Of a stretch of DNA of 19,006 bases, positions 1 to 7,073 are shown piece after piece. The first letter of the stretch is position 1. The number at the start of each line of letters is the position of its first letter. Under the pieces are notes generated by a model. It saw only the letters and a list, made by a program, of their open reading frames with translations, had not been told where the DNA came from and did not search any database. Position numbers and translations under genes: made by a program. The stretch comes from DATKMS01 sp041497995 (GTDB lineage Bacteria > Desulfobacterota > Binatia > HRBIN30). Where the stretch lies: the NCBI GenBank assembly GCA_041497995.1, contig JBGQHM010000084.1:1-19006 (forward strand), given 5' to 3'.

Positions 1-834
1 GGACACGAGCGCGTCGTCCAGACCGTCGAAGACGAGGATGATTGGCTCATCCTGAAAGACGGTGGCCTGCCACCGCAACGTGGACGGCGATCCGTCGAAG
101 TGGTTGTAGAAGTTGTGATAGAACCACCCCCGGTCACGTTCGAAGGCCGCTCGCCCCGTCTCGCTCTCCAAGCCGTGCATGTCGATCGTCGCGGTGTCGC
201 TCATGAGCGCCAGCAGGCCGGGGAGATCACGTGCGTTGTACCGTTCGACGAAGTGATCCAGCAGCGCCGCTGACGGAGGTGTGCCCCGCCGTTCTGTCTC
301 GTTCACGTCGCGGAGCCGACTGCGGCCGCGGTGCAGCGCCGCTTTGACCGCGCCGGGCGTGGTGTCGAGAATGCTGGCGGTCTCGTCGATGCTCATGTCG
401 AAGACATCCCTGAGCACTACGACGGCGCGTTCTTGTGGTGCAAGGCAGACCAGGAGTTGGGCGCCGGCCTCGCGAATCTCGATGGCCTGCCCAGCGGGCG
501 TAGCGGGCGAAGCTGCGTTTGAAGGATCATTTGCTTGCAAGGCCAGAGCATCCGCTTCAGAGGCGCGACGACGCATGGCGTCTATCCACAGGTTCGAGGC
601 CACACGAAGAATGTAGGCGCGCGGATTCTTGATGGTGTAGAGCGCCTGACTCAGGTGACTGAAGGCGCGCAGCAACGTCTCCTGCACCAGGTCCTCGGCA
701 TCCCAGATAGTGCCTGTGAGTCGGCGGCAGTAGCCGTATAGATCGGGCCGTATGGGATCGATAGCTTCGAGGAACTCGTGCCACGCACCGACCAGTCCAC
801 GCCGCAACCGGTCGTTGAGCTCTATGTCCACCAT
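1..834 (-). CDS. ECF-type RNA polymerase sigma factor with SnoaL/NTF2-like C-terminal domain (3' end outside window)
   Basis: Reading the minus strand from the ATG at 834 gives 278 codons without a stop up to the window edge, so the C-terminus is missing. Residues about 24-95 look like sigma region 2, with the typical DAEDLVQETLLRAF stretch and an aromatic/basic segment (ASNLWIDAMRRR). Residues about 125-185 look like region 4, with LAPQERAVVVLRDVF and the helix-turn-helix SIDETASILDTTPGAVKAAL. From about residue 200 the protein continues as an NTF2/SnoaL-like fold (LLDHFVERYNARDLPGLLALM), as in ECF groups that carry a regulatory domain in cis instead of a membrane anti-sigma factor. I see no DGGGK motif of the ECF41 group in the visible part, so the group is unassigned. 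The start is set by AAGGAGG ten bases upstream. An in-frame ATG at 864 would put that site inside the gene. It is divergent from gpsA. Target genes cannot be told from the sequence. Confidence 0.85.
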   Translation of the reverse strand, partial: MVDIELNDRLRRGLVGAWHEFLEAIDPIRPDLYGYCRRLTGTIWDAEDLVQETLLRAFSHLSQALYTIKNPRAYILRVASNLWIDAMRRRASEADALALQANDPSNAASPATPAGQAIEIREAGAQLLVCLAPQERAVVVLRDVFDMSIDETASILDTTPGAVKAALHRGRSRLRDVNETERRGTPPSAALLDHFVERYNARDLPGLLALMSDTATIDMHGLESETGRAAFERDRGWFYHNFYNHFDGSPSTLRWQATVFQDEPIILVFDGLDDALVS

Positions 835-844
835 GAACGTGCAC

Positions 845-851
845 CCTCCTT
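845..851 (-). promoter_or_regulatory. Ribosome binding site of the ECF sigma gene
   Basis: On the minus strand this reads AAGGAGG, a near-perfect Shine-Dalgarno sequence ten bases before the ATG at 834. It decides the start over the in-frame ATG at 864. Confidence 0.7.
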
Positions 852-962
852 GTTGAGTCTTCATTCCATAGACGGATGGGAAGGCCAAAAGGATACGGCG
901 GTGGTCCGTGGTCGCCTTGCGCGCTCAGACCAAATGTGCGAAGTCGCCGGCTGAGGATCCCC

Positions 963-1967
963 ATGCGCATCGGTGTGATTGGTGGCGGCAGCTTCGGTAC
1001 CGCGCTGGCGAAGCTATTGGCGGAGCTGGACCACGACGTTGTCATGTGGTGCCACGGCGCCGAGGTCGCGCGCGGTGTGTGCGAGCGCCATGAGAACCCG
1101 GTCTATCTATCCGGCGTAGCGCTCCCGGAGGGCCTCAGGGCGACCAGCTCGATCGCCGAGGCGGTCGCGCAGCGGGAGTTCATCGTCGCCGTCAGTCCAT
1201 CGCACGTGATTCGCGAGGTCATGCTGGAGGCCCGACCGCATCTGACAGGCGTGCCGTACGTGGTCAGTGCTGCGAAGGGCGTCGAAGAGGGTACGCTCCA
1301 ACGCATGTCAGAGGTACTGGACGAGGTGTTGGGACCAGGCTTCCGCGGTCGCGTGGCGGCGCTCTCCGGGCCCAGCTTCGCGCGCGAGGTCGCCGCGGGG
1401 ATGCCCACCGCCGTGACTGCGGCCGCGGCGAGTGCTGAGACGGCGGAGGTTGTCCAGGCCACGTTCCGGGCGCCGACCTTCCGCGTGTACACGAGTACCG
1501 ACTTGATTGGCGTCGAGCTCGGCGGCGCCGTGAAGAACGTCATCGCGATCGCGGCAGGTGTCAGCGACGGCCTTGGATTTGGCAGTAGCAGCCGTGCGGC
1601 GTTGATCACGCGCGGGGTCGCGGAGGTGGCGCGCTTGGTGGCGAAGCTCGGCGGCGATCCGCAAACCGTGTCCGGCTTGTCGGGGGTCGGCGACATGGTG
1701 CTCACATGTACGGGCGACCTCAGCCGCAATCGAACTGTGGGCCTACGCATCGGTCGCGGCGAGCGACTGGACGACATCCTGAGCAGCATGAAGATGGTGG
1801 CCGAAGGTGTTAGAAACAGTATCAGCGTGTGCGCATTGGCCCGTCGTGCGGGGGTGGAGCTACCAATTGCCGAGCAGATTCGGCTAATGTTGCACGAAGA
1901 CAAGCCCGCGTATCAGGTAGTCGGCGACCTCATGAGCCGTCAGGCAAAGCCTGAGTTCTGGGGCTGA
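963..1967 (+). CDS. gpsA: NAD(P)H-dependent glycerol-3-phosphate dehydrogenase
   Basis: GpsA reduces dihydroxyacetone phosphate to sn-glycerol 3-phosphate in the cytoplasm, supplying the backbone for phospholipid synthesis. The 334-residue product is of normal family length. Residues 4-12 (GVIGGGSFG) form the Rossmann GxGxxG loop. VSAAKGVEEGTL, LSGPSFAREVAAGMPTAV and GVELGGAVKNVIAIAAGVSDGLGFG are the family's conserved blocks, and K191 in the AVKN segment matches the catalytic lysine. GLSGVGDMVLTCTGDLSRNR follows. The ATG at 963 is chosen because the glycine loop then begins a few residues in, as in the family, and TGAGGA lies just upstream. The frame is open back to 876, but that extension (MGRPKGYGG...) has no family match. 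It stands apart from the rpmH block and is divergent from the ECF sigma gene; no convincing promoter was found in the 128-bp gap. Confidence 0.96.
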   Translation: MRIGVIGGGSFGTALAKLLAELDHDVVMWCHGAEVARGVCERHENPVYLSGVALPEGLRATSSIAEAVAQREFIVAVSPSHVIREVMLEARPHLTGVPYVVSAAKGVEEGTLQRMSEVLDEVLGPGFRGRVAALSGPSFAREVAAGMPTAVTAAAASAETAEVVQATFRAPTFRVYTSTDLIGVELGGAVKNVIAIAAGVSDGLGFGSSSRAALITRGVAEVARLVAKLGGDPQTVSGLSGVGDMVLTCTGDLSRNRTVGLRIGRGERLDDILSSMKMVAEGVRNSISVCALARRAGVELPIAEQIRLMLHEDKPAYQVVGDLMSRQAKPEFWG

Positions 1968-2025
1968 TCAGTAACGATGGCTCGGGGCGTTGACCCCTGG
2001 GACCACGCAACAAGGGAAGGATGGA

Positions 2026-2277
2026 ATGGCAGGCAAAGGAACGTGTAAGTCAGCGGGATGTGAAAAAGGGGTGCAGGCAAAGGGCTATTGTCCCCGCCAC
2101 TATGCCCAGTGGCGTAAGGGTAAGCTGCCGAAGCCGCGCTACAAGATCTGCAACACCGAGAACTGCCGCAAGCGCCAAGCGCGGCGTGGGCTGTGCGAGG
2201 AACACTTCACCAAGGAGTTCAAAAAGGCGCCGCCCCAACCCGTGGAGGCAGCCGCCCCACCAGCCGCGGAGGCATGA
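2026..2277 (+). CDS. Small protein with two tandem Cys3His putative zinc-binding motifs
   Basis: The product has 83 residues and is strongly basic in its first two thirds. It contains the same motif twice: C7-x4-C12-x9-C22-x2-H25 and C42-x4-C47-x9-C57-x2-H60, exactly 35 residues apart. Each copy has a GYC or GLC turn before the histidine, and the first is followed by YAQWRKGKLP. Three cysteines and one histidine at fixed spacing suggest that each repeat binds one zinc ion. Short proteins with an (A)(K/R)G(Y/L)CxxH core occur in deltaproteobacteria, often annotated 'vegetative protein', and in phages; that comparison is from memory. The C-terminus (about residues 66-83) is a Pro/Ala-rich tail. 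The ATG at 2026 is preceded by AAGGGAAGG with five-base spacing, which favours it over the in-frame TTG at 1990. It lies 58 bases after gpsA and before the rpmH promoter. Function is unknown; RNA, ribosome or DNA binding are all possible. Confidence 0.8.
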   Translation: MAGKGTCKSAGCEKGVQAKGYCPRHYAQWRKGKLPKPRYKICNTENCRKRQARRGLCEEHFTKEFKKAPPQPVEAAAPPAAEA

Positions 2278-2299
2278 GGACATGGCCGCAGGGGCGCGA

Positions 2300-2329
2300 T
2301 TGACATGACTACCCGCGTGTGGTTTTAAC
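2300..2329 (+). promoter_or_regulatory. Predicted sigma70-type promoter of the rpmH operon
   Basis: A perfect -35 hexamer TTGACA at 2300-2305 is followed, after 18 bases, by TTTAAC at 2324-2329, matching four of six -10 positions. It lies about 110 bases upstream of the rpmH start and just after the end of the small zinc-motif gene, as expected for a promoter of the rpmH-rnpA-yidD-yidC block. The -10 box is imperfect, so the exact start site is uncertain. Confidence 0.5.
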
Positions 2330-2384
2330 TTCTGCTCGCGCCGAACACGGCCAGATGCGGGCGGCAAACGCGCATGGACAGCAC

Positions 2385-2420
2385 GCCCCGCGCGGGGCAG
2401 ACCCCACAGGGGCTCGCCCC
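2385..2420 (+). repeat. Alternating complementary C/G blocks in the rpmH leader
   Basis: Five short blocks alternate: GCCCC (2385-2389), GGGGC (2394-2398), CCCC (2402-2405), GGGGC (2409-2413) and GCCCC (2416-2420). Each G block can pair with the C block on either side, so several mutually exclusive hairpins are possible (for example CCCC-ACA-GGGG or GGGGC-TC-GCCCC). They end 18 bases before the rpmH ATG. No T-run follows, so this is not a classical terminator. Confidence 0.45.
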
Positions 2421-2437
2421 ACCGCTGAGAGGGACTG

Positions 2438-2596
2438 ATGAAACGAACGTACCAACCGAGCAACAGACGACGGAAACGCACGCACGGCTTTCGCGCTCGC
2501 ATGGCCACTCCCGGGGGGCGTCAGGTGCTGAAACGTCGGCGCGCCAAGGGGCGCAAGCGCCTCTCCGTCAGCATCCCAGCGAAGCAACCAGGTTGA
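2438..2596 (+). CDS. rpmH: 50S ribosomal protein L34
   Basis: A 52-residue, very basic protein beginning MKRTYQPSNRRRKRTHGFRA and continuing RMATPGGRQVLKRRRAKGRKRLSV, which is the L34 signature almost residue for residue. L34 is a small protein of the large ribosomal subunit that binds 23S rRNA. The C-terminal SIPAKQPG is a few residues longer than the 44-46-residue forms. The ATG follows AGAGGGA (2428-2434). The stop TGA overlaps the TTG start proposed for rnpA, so the two are probably translationally coupled. The ORF is short and lies wholly within another open frame (the extended rnpA frame), so automatic calling could miss it. Confidence 0.97.
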   Translation: MKRTYQPSNRRRKRTHGFRARMATPGGRQVLKRRRAKGRKRLSVSIPAKQPG

Positions 2597-2952
2597 CCCG
2601 GCCGTTAGGGGGGCACACGTTCCCCAAGGCTAAGCACATTCGTAAACGCGGCGAATTCCTCAAGCTCCAGCAAGTGGGGCGGCGCCGCGCGGGGACACGG
2701 TTTGTGGTCATAACCGCACCTGGTCGCACCGATGTTTCACGGCTCGGGATCACCGCCAGTCGTCGAGTCGGCGGCGCAGTCGTGCGGAATCGGATCAAGC
2801 GAATGGTGCGCGAGTTCTTCCGCACACACGACGATCGGATCCAACCGCCGCGTGATGTTGTTGTGATCGCCAAGCCTGCAGCAGCTGGAGCTGACTACGC
2901 CGACGTCAAACGGGAGCTGGGTGCGGCGCTCAAGATCAATGCGTCCGAGTAA
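2593..2952 (+). CDS. rnpA: Ribonuclease P protein component
   Basis: RnpA is the protein cofactor of RNase P, which with the catalytic RNA trims the 5' leader of tRNA precursors. From the TTG at 2593 the product has 119 residues, normal for the family. It shows FPKAKHIRKRGEFLKLQQVG near the N-terminus, RLGITASRRVGGAVVRNRIKRMVREFFR in the middle (the RNR motif that contacts P RNA) and DVVVIAKPAA near the C-terminus. The TTG start overlaps the rpmH stop codon by two bases. The same frame is open upstream to an ATG at 2374, through all of rpmH, but that extension is a Ser/Thr/Arg-rich sequence without family similarity. No other in-frame start precedes the conserved domain. The 3' end overlaps yidD by 14 bases. 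The P RNA gene rnpB is not in the window. Confidence 0.94.
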   Translation: MTRPLGGHTFPKAKHIRKRGEFLKLQQVGRRRAGTRFVVITAPGRTDVSRLGITASRRVGGAVVRNRIKRMVREFFRTHDDRIQPPRDVVVIAKPAAAGADYADVKRELGAALKINASE

Positions 2953-3202
2953 ATCCATCGTGTCACGAGCTGGCGTCCGGGCCACCGAGGTACCGAGACA
3001 GGTCGTGGGCCTGATTGTATGGGGCTACCGCATGGCGGTGTCGCCGTTGCTTGGGCCGTCCTGCCGATTTGCGCCGTCATGCTCCGCATACGCGGCTGAC
3101 GCGGTGCATCGCCATGGTGTCATCCGTGGTGGGTGGATGGCCGTACGCCGCCTGCTGCGCTGCCACCCATTCCATCCCGGCGGATGGGACCCGGTCGCCT
3201 AG
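2939..3202 (+). CDS. yidD: Membrane protein insertion efficiency factor YidD
   Basis: YidD is a small membrane-associated protein that assists YidC-dependent insertion and is almost always encoded between rnpA and yidC, as here. From the ATG at 2939 the product has 87 residues. It carries GPSCRFAPSCSAYAADAVHRHG and RRLLRCHPFHPGGWDPV, the family's cysteine-containing signature and its RCHPF-GGxDPV ending. A weakly hydrophobic N-terminal segment (VVGLIVWGYRMAV) is the likely amphipathic membrane anchor. The start overlaps rnpA by 14 bases. A GTG at 2921 is an alternative that adds six residues. The next gene, yidC, begins 17 bases after the stop. Confidence 0.95.
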   Translation: MRPSKSIVSRAGVRATEVPRQVVGLIVWGYRMAVSPLLGPSCRFAPSCSAYAADAVHRHGVIRGGWMAVRRLLRCHPFHPGGWDPVA

Positions 3203-3219
3203 CCCGGTCGTCTCGCTCT

Positions 3220-4857
3220 ATGGAACGGCGCGCCCTCATCGCAGTAGTGATCTCTCTTGTCATCTTGGTACTCTACCAGGAGGTCTTGCTGCGCTTCATC
3301 TATCCGCCGCCTGCCCACCAGGAAGACGTCACTGCGCCGCCACCAAACACGGATGCGCCGCCGGCCCCAGCACGCGAGCCCGCACCGGAACTGACGGCAC
3401 CCGCCGCGGCAGCGGCCGCACCGGGCCCCGCGATCGAAGCGCGCCACATTACCGTGGATACGGAGCTCTACACCGCCGTGTTCACGTCACTCGGTGCACG
3501 CCTGGAGAGCTTCCGGCTCAAGAAATACCGCACCACCGTTGATCCCAGCAGCCCGCCTCAGGAGATTATTGTGCCCGGGGAAGGCGGCGACTATCCGTTC
3601 GGTGTCGAACTGCGTGGACGCCAGAACAAGCCGGATAGCGGCGCGCCGTATGGGAGTAGTGTCGACGGACTGGATCTGAAGGGTGACGCCACTGGTACGC
3701 TGGACTTCACCTGGGAGTCGGAAGCCGGAACGGTGGTCAAGCGCTTCAGTTTCCGCGGTGATCGCTACGACTTCGGTGCGGCGATTGCGGCGCGCAATCT
3801 GTCGAACGAGTACGTCGAGATCAGTGTGTCCTGGGACAAGGGCATTCAGACGCCGCCGCCGGGGTCGGAGGTGATCTTCAACCACCTCGTCTACCTTGAC
3901 GGACGTAAGCTCATCGAAATGACCTTCGACAAGCTGCCGGGCAACATCGTGACCCCGAGCCCCGGGAGCAGCATCGGCTGGGTTGGCTACTCGGGCCAGC
4001 ACTTCCTGGCCGCCATGATCCCTGTCGACGACCCGAACTACCGGTTGTGGCTCAAGACGCGCGACCATACGGCAGAATCGCAGTTGCTTTTTCCGCTCGG
4101 GGCGGCGCCGGCGGAGCACCGCCTCGCGCTCTACATAGGCCCGAAAGACGTTGACGCGCTGGAAGGCGTCGGCCACGGGCTGGCGCGCGCCGTCAACCTC
4201 GGCTGGTTCGATTTCATCGCGTTGCCGCTGCTGCATCTGCTGAAGTTCCTCGACGGCTTCACCGGCAACTACGGGGTTGCGATCATCCTGCTCACCGTGG
4301 GTATCAAAGTGCTGTTCATCCCGCTCACGCAGCGCAGCTTCCGTTCGATGCGAGAGATGCAGAAGCTGCAGCCGCAGATGGCGAAGATCCGCGAGCGCTT
4401 CAAGGACGACTCGGAGCAGATGAACAAAGAGATCATGGAACTGTACAAGCGGCACAAGGTGAACCCACTCGGCGGCTGCCTGCCAATGGTGCTGCAGATC
4501 CCCGTGTTCATCGGCTTGTATCAAGCGCTGCAGAACTCCGTGGAGCTCCGCCACGCACCGTTCATGCTGTGGATCAACGACCTCTCCGCGCCAGACCGAC
4601 TTGGCTCATTGCAGTTGCCTTTCGTCCAACACCCCGGCATTCCCGTTCTCACGTTGCTCATGGGCGGGAGCATGTTCGTGCAGCAGTGGATGACCCCCAG
4701 CGCCGGCGATCCCGCGCAGCAACGGGCCATGATGATCATGCCACTCATGTTCACGTTCATGTTCGTCAATTTTCCGTCCGGCCTGGCGTTGTACTGGCTG
4801 GTGAACAACCTCTTGACGATCGCGCAGCAGTACTACATGAATCGCAGCGCAACCTGA
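3220..4857 (+). CDS. yidC: Membrane protein insertase YidC (Oxa1 family, Gram-negative type)
   Basis: YidC inserts and folds inner-membrane proteins, alone or with SecYEG; the F0 subunits of ATP synthase are classic clients. The 545-residue product has an N-terminal membrane segment (RRALIAVVISLVILVLYQ), a Pro/Ala-rich linker (about 30-75) and a large beta-rich periplasmic P1 domain to about residue 325. The conserved insertase core follows: IALPLLHLLKFLDGFTGNYG and the next helix, a charged cytoplasmic loop (MREMQKLQPQMAKIRERF), NPLGGCLPMVLQIPVFIGLY near residue 417, and two more hydrophobic helices ending FPSGLALYWLVNNLLTIAQQ. There is no long basic C-terminal tail after YYMNRSAT. The ATG at 3220 places the first membrane helix at the very N-terminus. 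The in-frame GTG at 3133 would overlap yidD by 70 bases. No good Shine-Dalgarno sequence is visible, so coupling to yidD is likely. Confidence 0.97.
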   Translation: MERRALIAVVISLVILVLYQEVLLRFIYPPPAHQEDVTAPPPNTDAPPAPAREPAPELTAPAAAAAAPGPAIEARHITVDTELYTAVFTSLGARLESFRLKKYRTTVDPSSPPQEIIVPGEGGDYPFGVELRGRQNKPDSGAPYGSSVDGLDLKGDATGTLDFTWESEAGTVVKRFSFRGDRYDFGAAIAARNLSNEYVEISVSWDKGIQTPPPGSEVIFNHLVYLDGRKLIEMTFDKLPGNIVTPSPGSSIGWVGYSGQHFLAAMIPVDDPNYRLWLKTRDHTAESQLLFPLGAAPAEHRLALYIGPKDVDALEGVGHGLARAVNLGWFDFIALPLLHLLKFLDGFTGNYGVAIILLTVGIKVLFIPLTQRSFRSMREMQKLQPQMAKIRERFKDDSEQMNKEIMELYKRHKVNPLGGCLPMVLQIPVFIGLYQALQNSVELRHAPFMLWINDLSAPDRLGSLQLPFVQHPGIPVLTLLMGGSMFVQQWMTPSAGDPAQQRAMMIMPLMFTFMFVNFPSGLALYWLVNNLLTIAQQYYMNRSAT

Positions 4858-4869
4858 CGAGAGACCGCG

Positions 4870-5637
4870 ATGGACTCAGTTGAGGCAGACGGTAGCAGCA
4901 TCGACGCAGCCATCGAAAGCGCGCTTAGGCTGCTCGGCGCTACCCGTGACCGCGTCGAGATCGAGATCCTCAATAATGCCGTGCGTGGCCTGTTCGGCAT
5001 CGGCAGCCGCAAGGCGCGCGTGCGCGCGACACTGCGCGCGCCCATCGATGCCGACCAACCTACGCCCGCCGCGCCCCCGCGGCGTGAGGCCGCGCAGCCG
5101 GTCACCAGTCCGAAGGTAACCACTCCAAATCAAGCGGTGGCCGCTGAGGACGACCACGCGGTAGACCGCGCGCGGCAGGTGTTGGAGGATGTCTTGCGGC
5201 AGATGGATGTGCACGCAGAGGTTCACGTCCGGCACGCCGATGGCCAAGTGCTGTTCGAGCTAACCGGCGACTCCAGTGGCGTCCTCATTGGCCGTAGAGG
5301 CCAGATGCTCGATGCTTTGGAGTATCTGCTCAACCGCATCGCCGGGCGCGATGAAGGTGGATCGGCACGCATCATCGTCGACTCAGAAAACTATCGCGCC
5401 CGCCGCCGCGAGGCGCTGGAAGAGCTGGCGCGGCGTATGGGCGAGCAGGCGAAGAAGAAGCGAAAAGCCGTCACGTTGAATCCGATGAGTCCGCGCGACC
5501 GCCGTATCGTCCACCTCATTCTCCAAGAGGACTCATCGCTCACAACCAAGAGCTCTGGTAAGGGTTATTTCCGCAAACTGATCATCATCCCTGCTGGGCT
5601 CAGTAGAAACCGACGCGACGCGGCCGAACCCGAATAG
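4870..5637 (+). CDS. khpB: RNA-binding protein KhpB/Jag (Jag-N, KH and R3H domains)
   Basis: The 255-residue protein has the three-part architecture of Jag/KhpB/EloR. The N-terminal Jag-N domain (about 1-58) contains SIDAAIESALRLLGATRDRV and the NNAVRGLFGIGSRKARV turn. A Pro/Ala-rich linker follows. The KH domain (about 105-170) carries the GRRGQMLDALEYLLNR segment, a GxxG-type loop that contacts RNA. The C-terminal R3H domain (about 185-245) includes MSPRDRRIVHLILQED with its RxxxH core and ends in GYFRKLIIIPA. In Gram-positives KhpB, with KhpA, binds many RNAs and affects cell elongation; in Gram-negatives its role is little studied. It lies 12 bases after yidC in the same transcription unit. 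Confidence 0.93.
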   Translation: MDSVEADGSSIDAAIESALRLLGATRDRVEIEILNNAVRGLFGIGSRKARVRATLRAPIDADQPTPAAPPRREAAQPVTSPKVTTPNQAVAAEDDHAVDRARQVLEDVLRQMDVHAEVHVRHADGQVLFELTGDSSGVLIGRRGQMLDALEYLLNRIAGRDEGGSARIIVDSENYRARRREALEELARRMGEQAKKKRKAVTLNPMSPRDRRIVHLILQEDSSLTTKSSGKGYFRKLIIIPAGLSRNRRDAAEPE

Positions 5638-5664
5638 CCTGCGCCCGTCGGTTGGCAACTCCTG

Positions 5665-7041
5665 ATGTACCCCGACGACACCATTGCTGCGATCGCCACT
5701 CCACTAGGTCCTGGGGGAGTGGGTATCGTCCGCGTCAGCGGCCTCCTGGCGCCGCGCATTGCTGCGGCGGTCTTCCAGCGCTCGTACACACCTGAAGTCT
5801 GGGCGTCGCATCACCTCTACCATGGGCGGGTCGTCGATGCGGGCGGCGCGCTCGTCGATGAAGGGCTTGCCGTGTTGATGCATGCGCCGCGGAGTTTCAC
5901 CGGTGAGGATGTGCTCGAGCTGCACTGCCATGGCAGCCCCGTGGGCCTGCGGCGCGTCTTGGCCTGCGTCCTCGGCAGCGGAGCGCGGCTCGCAGAGCCG
6001 GGAGAGTTCACAAGGCGTGCCTTCCTCAACGGGCGAATCGACCTGACTCAAGCGGAAGCGGTGAGCGCGATGGTCAGTGCCCGCACGGCCGGCGCCGCGG
6101 CACTGGCTGCTGAGCAGCTGTCTGGCCGCCTGTCCGACTATGTCGTCGAGCTGCGTGGGCGCGTCATTCGTCTCAAAGCGTTGATCGAGGCGCAGATCGA
6201 CTTCTCGGAGGAGGACTTCGACGTCGACACGACCGAGTTACTTGCAACAACTGACGAGTGCACCGCACCCCTCGACACCCTGCTCGAGACGTATCGGCGC
6301 GGGAAGATCATGCGAGACGGGGCACGCGTCGCGATCATCGGCAAACCGAACGTCGGCAAGTCGAGCTTGCTCAACGCGTTGCTTGGCGAAGAGCGTGCGA
6401 TCGTGACAGCGGTTGCTGGAACCACGCGCGATGCGATCGACGAGGCCGTGGATCTTGACGGTTTGCCGGTGGTGCTGTCGGATACCGCGGGCCTGCGCGA
6501 TGCGGAGGAGGCCGATGCGATCGAGCGCATCGGGATGCAACGAACAACCAGCCGAATTGCCGGAGCGCAGGTGCTTCTGACTGTTCTGGACGCATCGCAA
6601 CCGCTTGACGGCCAGGATCGCAGGGTACTCCAAGCGCACGCCGCGGCTGCCCAGATCGTGGTCCTGAACAAGGTCGATCTGCCACAAGCAACCGCGCCGG
6701 CAGATGTGCGCCGCTTGTCCAACGGCCACCCGATCGTGGCGGTGTCGGCGAGGAACCACAGCGGACTTGCTGAGCTGCGTCGGTTGATTGTGGCACAGGT
6801 CACCGACGGCGCTGTCGTGGCCAACGCACCCGTACTCAGCCATCTCCGCCATGTCGACACGCTCACCAAGGCGCGCGACAGCCTGCGCCTGGCGCGTGAA
6901 TCCATCACCGCGCGGCGACCGCCCGATCTGGTAGCGGTTGATGTTCAAGACGCGATAGATCATATCGGTGCAGTGACCGGAGCGATCACCAGCGAGGATG
7001 TCCTCGATCGCATCTTCAGCGAGTTCTGCGTCGGGAAGTGA
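5665..7041 (+). CDS. mnmE: tRNA uridine-5-carboxymethylaminomethyl(34) synthesis GTPase MnmE
   Basis: MnmE with MnmG installs carboxymethylaminomethyl (or aminomethyl) on the wobble uridine of several tRNAs. The 458-residue product starts MYPDDTIAAIATPLGPGGVGIVRVSG, the folate-binding N-terminal domain. It then has the helical domain interrupted by a G domain: G1 GKPNVGKS at 226-233, the GTTRD switch, DTAGL, and NKVD. It ends with FCVGK, whose cysteine is the conserved C-terminal residue of the family. All motifs are intact and the length is normal. It lies 27 bases after khpB with only a weak ribosome binding site. Its TGA overlaps a possible GTG start for mnmG at 7038. Confidence 0.97.
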   Translation: MYPDDTIAAIATPLGPGGVGIVRVSGLLAPRIAAAVFQRSYTPEVWASHHLYHGRVVDAGGALVDEGLAVLMHAPRSFTGEDVLELHCHGSPVGLRRVLACVLGSGARLAEPGEFTRRAFLNGRIDLTQAEAVSAMVSARTAGAAALAAEQLSGRLSDYVVELRGRVIRLKALIEAQIDFSEEDFDVDTTELLATTDECTAPLDTLLETYRRGKIMRDGARVAIIGKPNVGKSSLLNALLGEERAIVTAVAGTTRDAIDEAVDLDGLPVVLSDTAGLRDAEEADAIERIGMQRTTSRIAGAQVLLTVLDASQPLDGQDRRVLQAHAAAAQIVVLNKVDLPQATAPADVRRLSNGHPIVAVSARNHSGLAELRRLIVAQVTDGAVVANAPVLSHLRHVDTLTKARDSLRLARESITARRPPDLVAVDVQDAIDHIGAVTGAITSEDVLDRIFSEFCVGK

Positions 7042-7047
7042 GCGCGC

Positions 7048-7063
7048 TGTTTCACGTGAAACA
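7048..7063. promoter_or_regulatory. parS centromere site 1
   Basis: TGTTTCACGTGAAACA is a perfect 16-bp palindrome identical to the bacterial parS consensus bound by ParB. It lies in the short gap between the mnmE stop (7041) and the preferred mnmG ATG (7074), about 2.6 kb from parA. ParB loads here, spreads as a CTP-dependent clamp, and the complex is moved by ParA. Confidence 0.95.
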
Positions 7064-7073
7064 CGGGCAGAGG

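Noticed and set aside
584..592. CTATCCACA, one mismatch from a DnaA box, in the sigma factor gene
   Set aside because: It is single and lies within a conserved sigma region 2 coding segment (LWIDA on the other strand); no cluster of boxes or AT-rich region indicates an origin.
876..962. N-terminal extension of GpsA from the ATG at 876
   Set aside because: The added residues lack family similarity and displace the Rossmann loop from the N-terminus.
1984..1997. GGGG-CGTTGA-CCCC hairpin after gpsA as a terminator
   Set aside because: The stem has only four pairs and no T-run follows.
2733..2748. Left half of a parS-like site (TGTTTCACG) in rnpA
   Set aside because: Only half of the palindrome matches, and it encodes a conserved RnpA segment.
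3133..3219. GTG start adding 29 residues to YidC
   Set aside because: It would overlap yidD by 70 bases and place a polar segment before the first membrane helix; the ATG at 3220 fits the family.
3487..4554. 355-codon open frame on the minus strand opposite yidC
   Set aside because: It mirrors a clear YidC coding frame; its translation is His/Arg/Leu-rich without domain features, as expected for antisense frames in GC-rich DNA.
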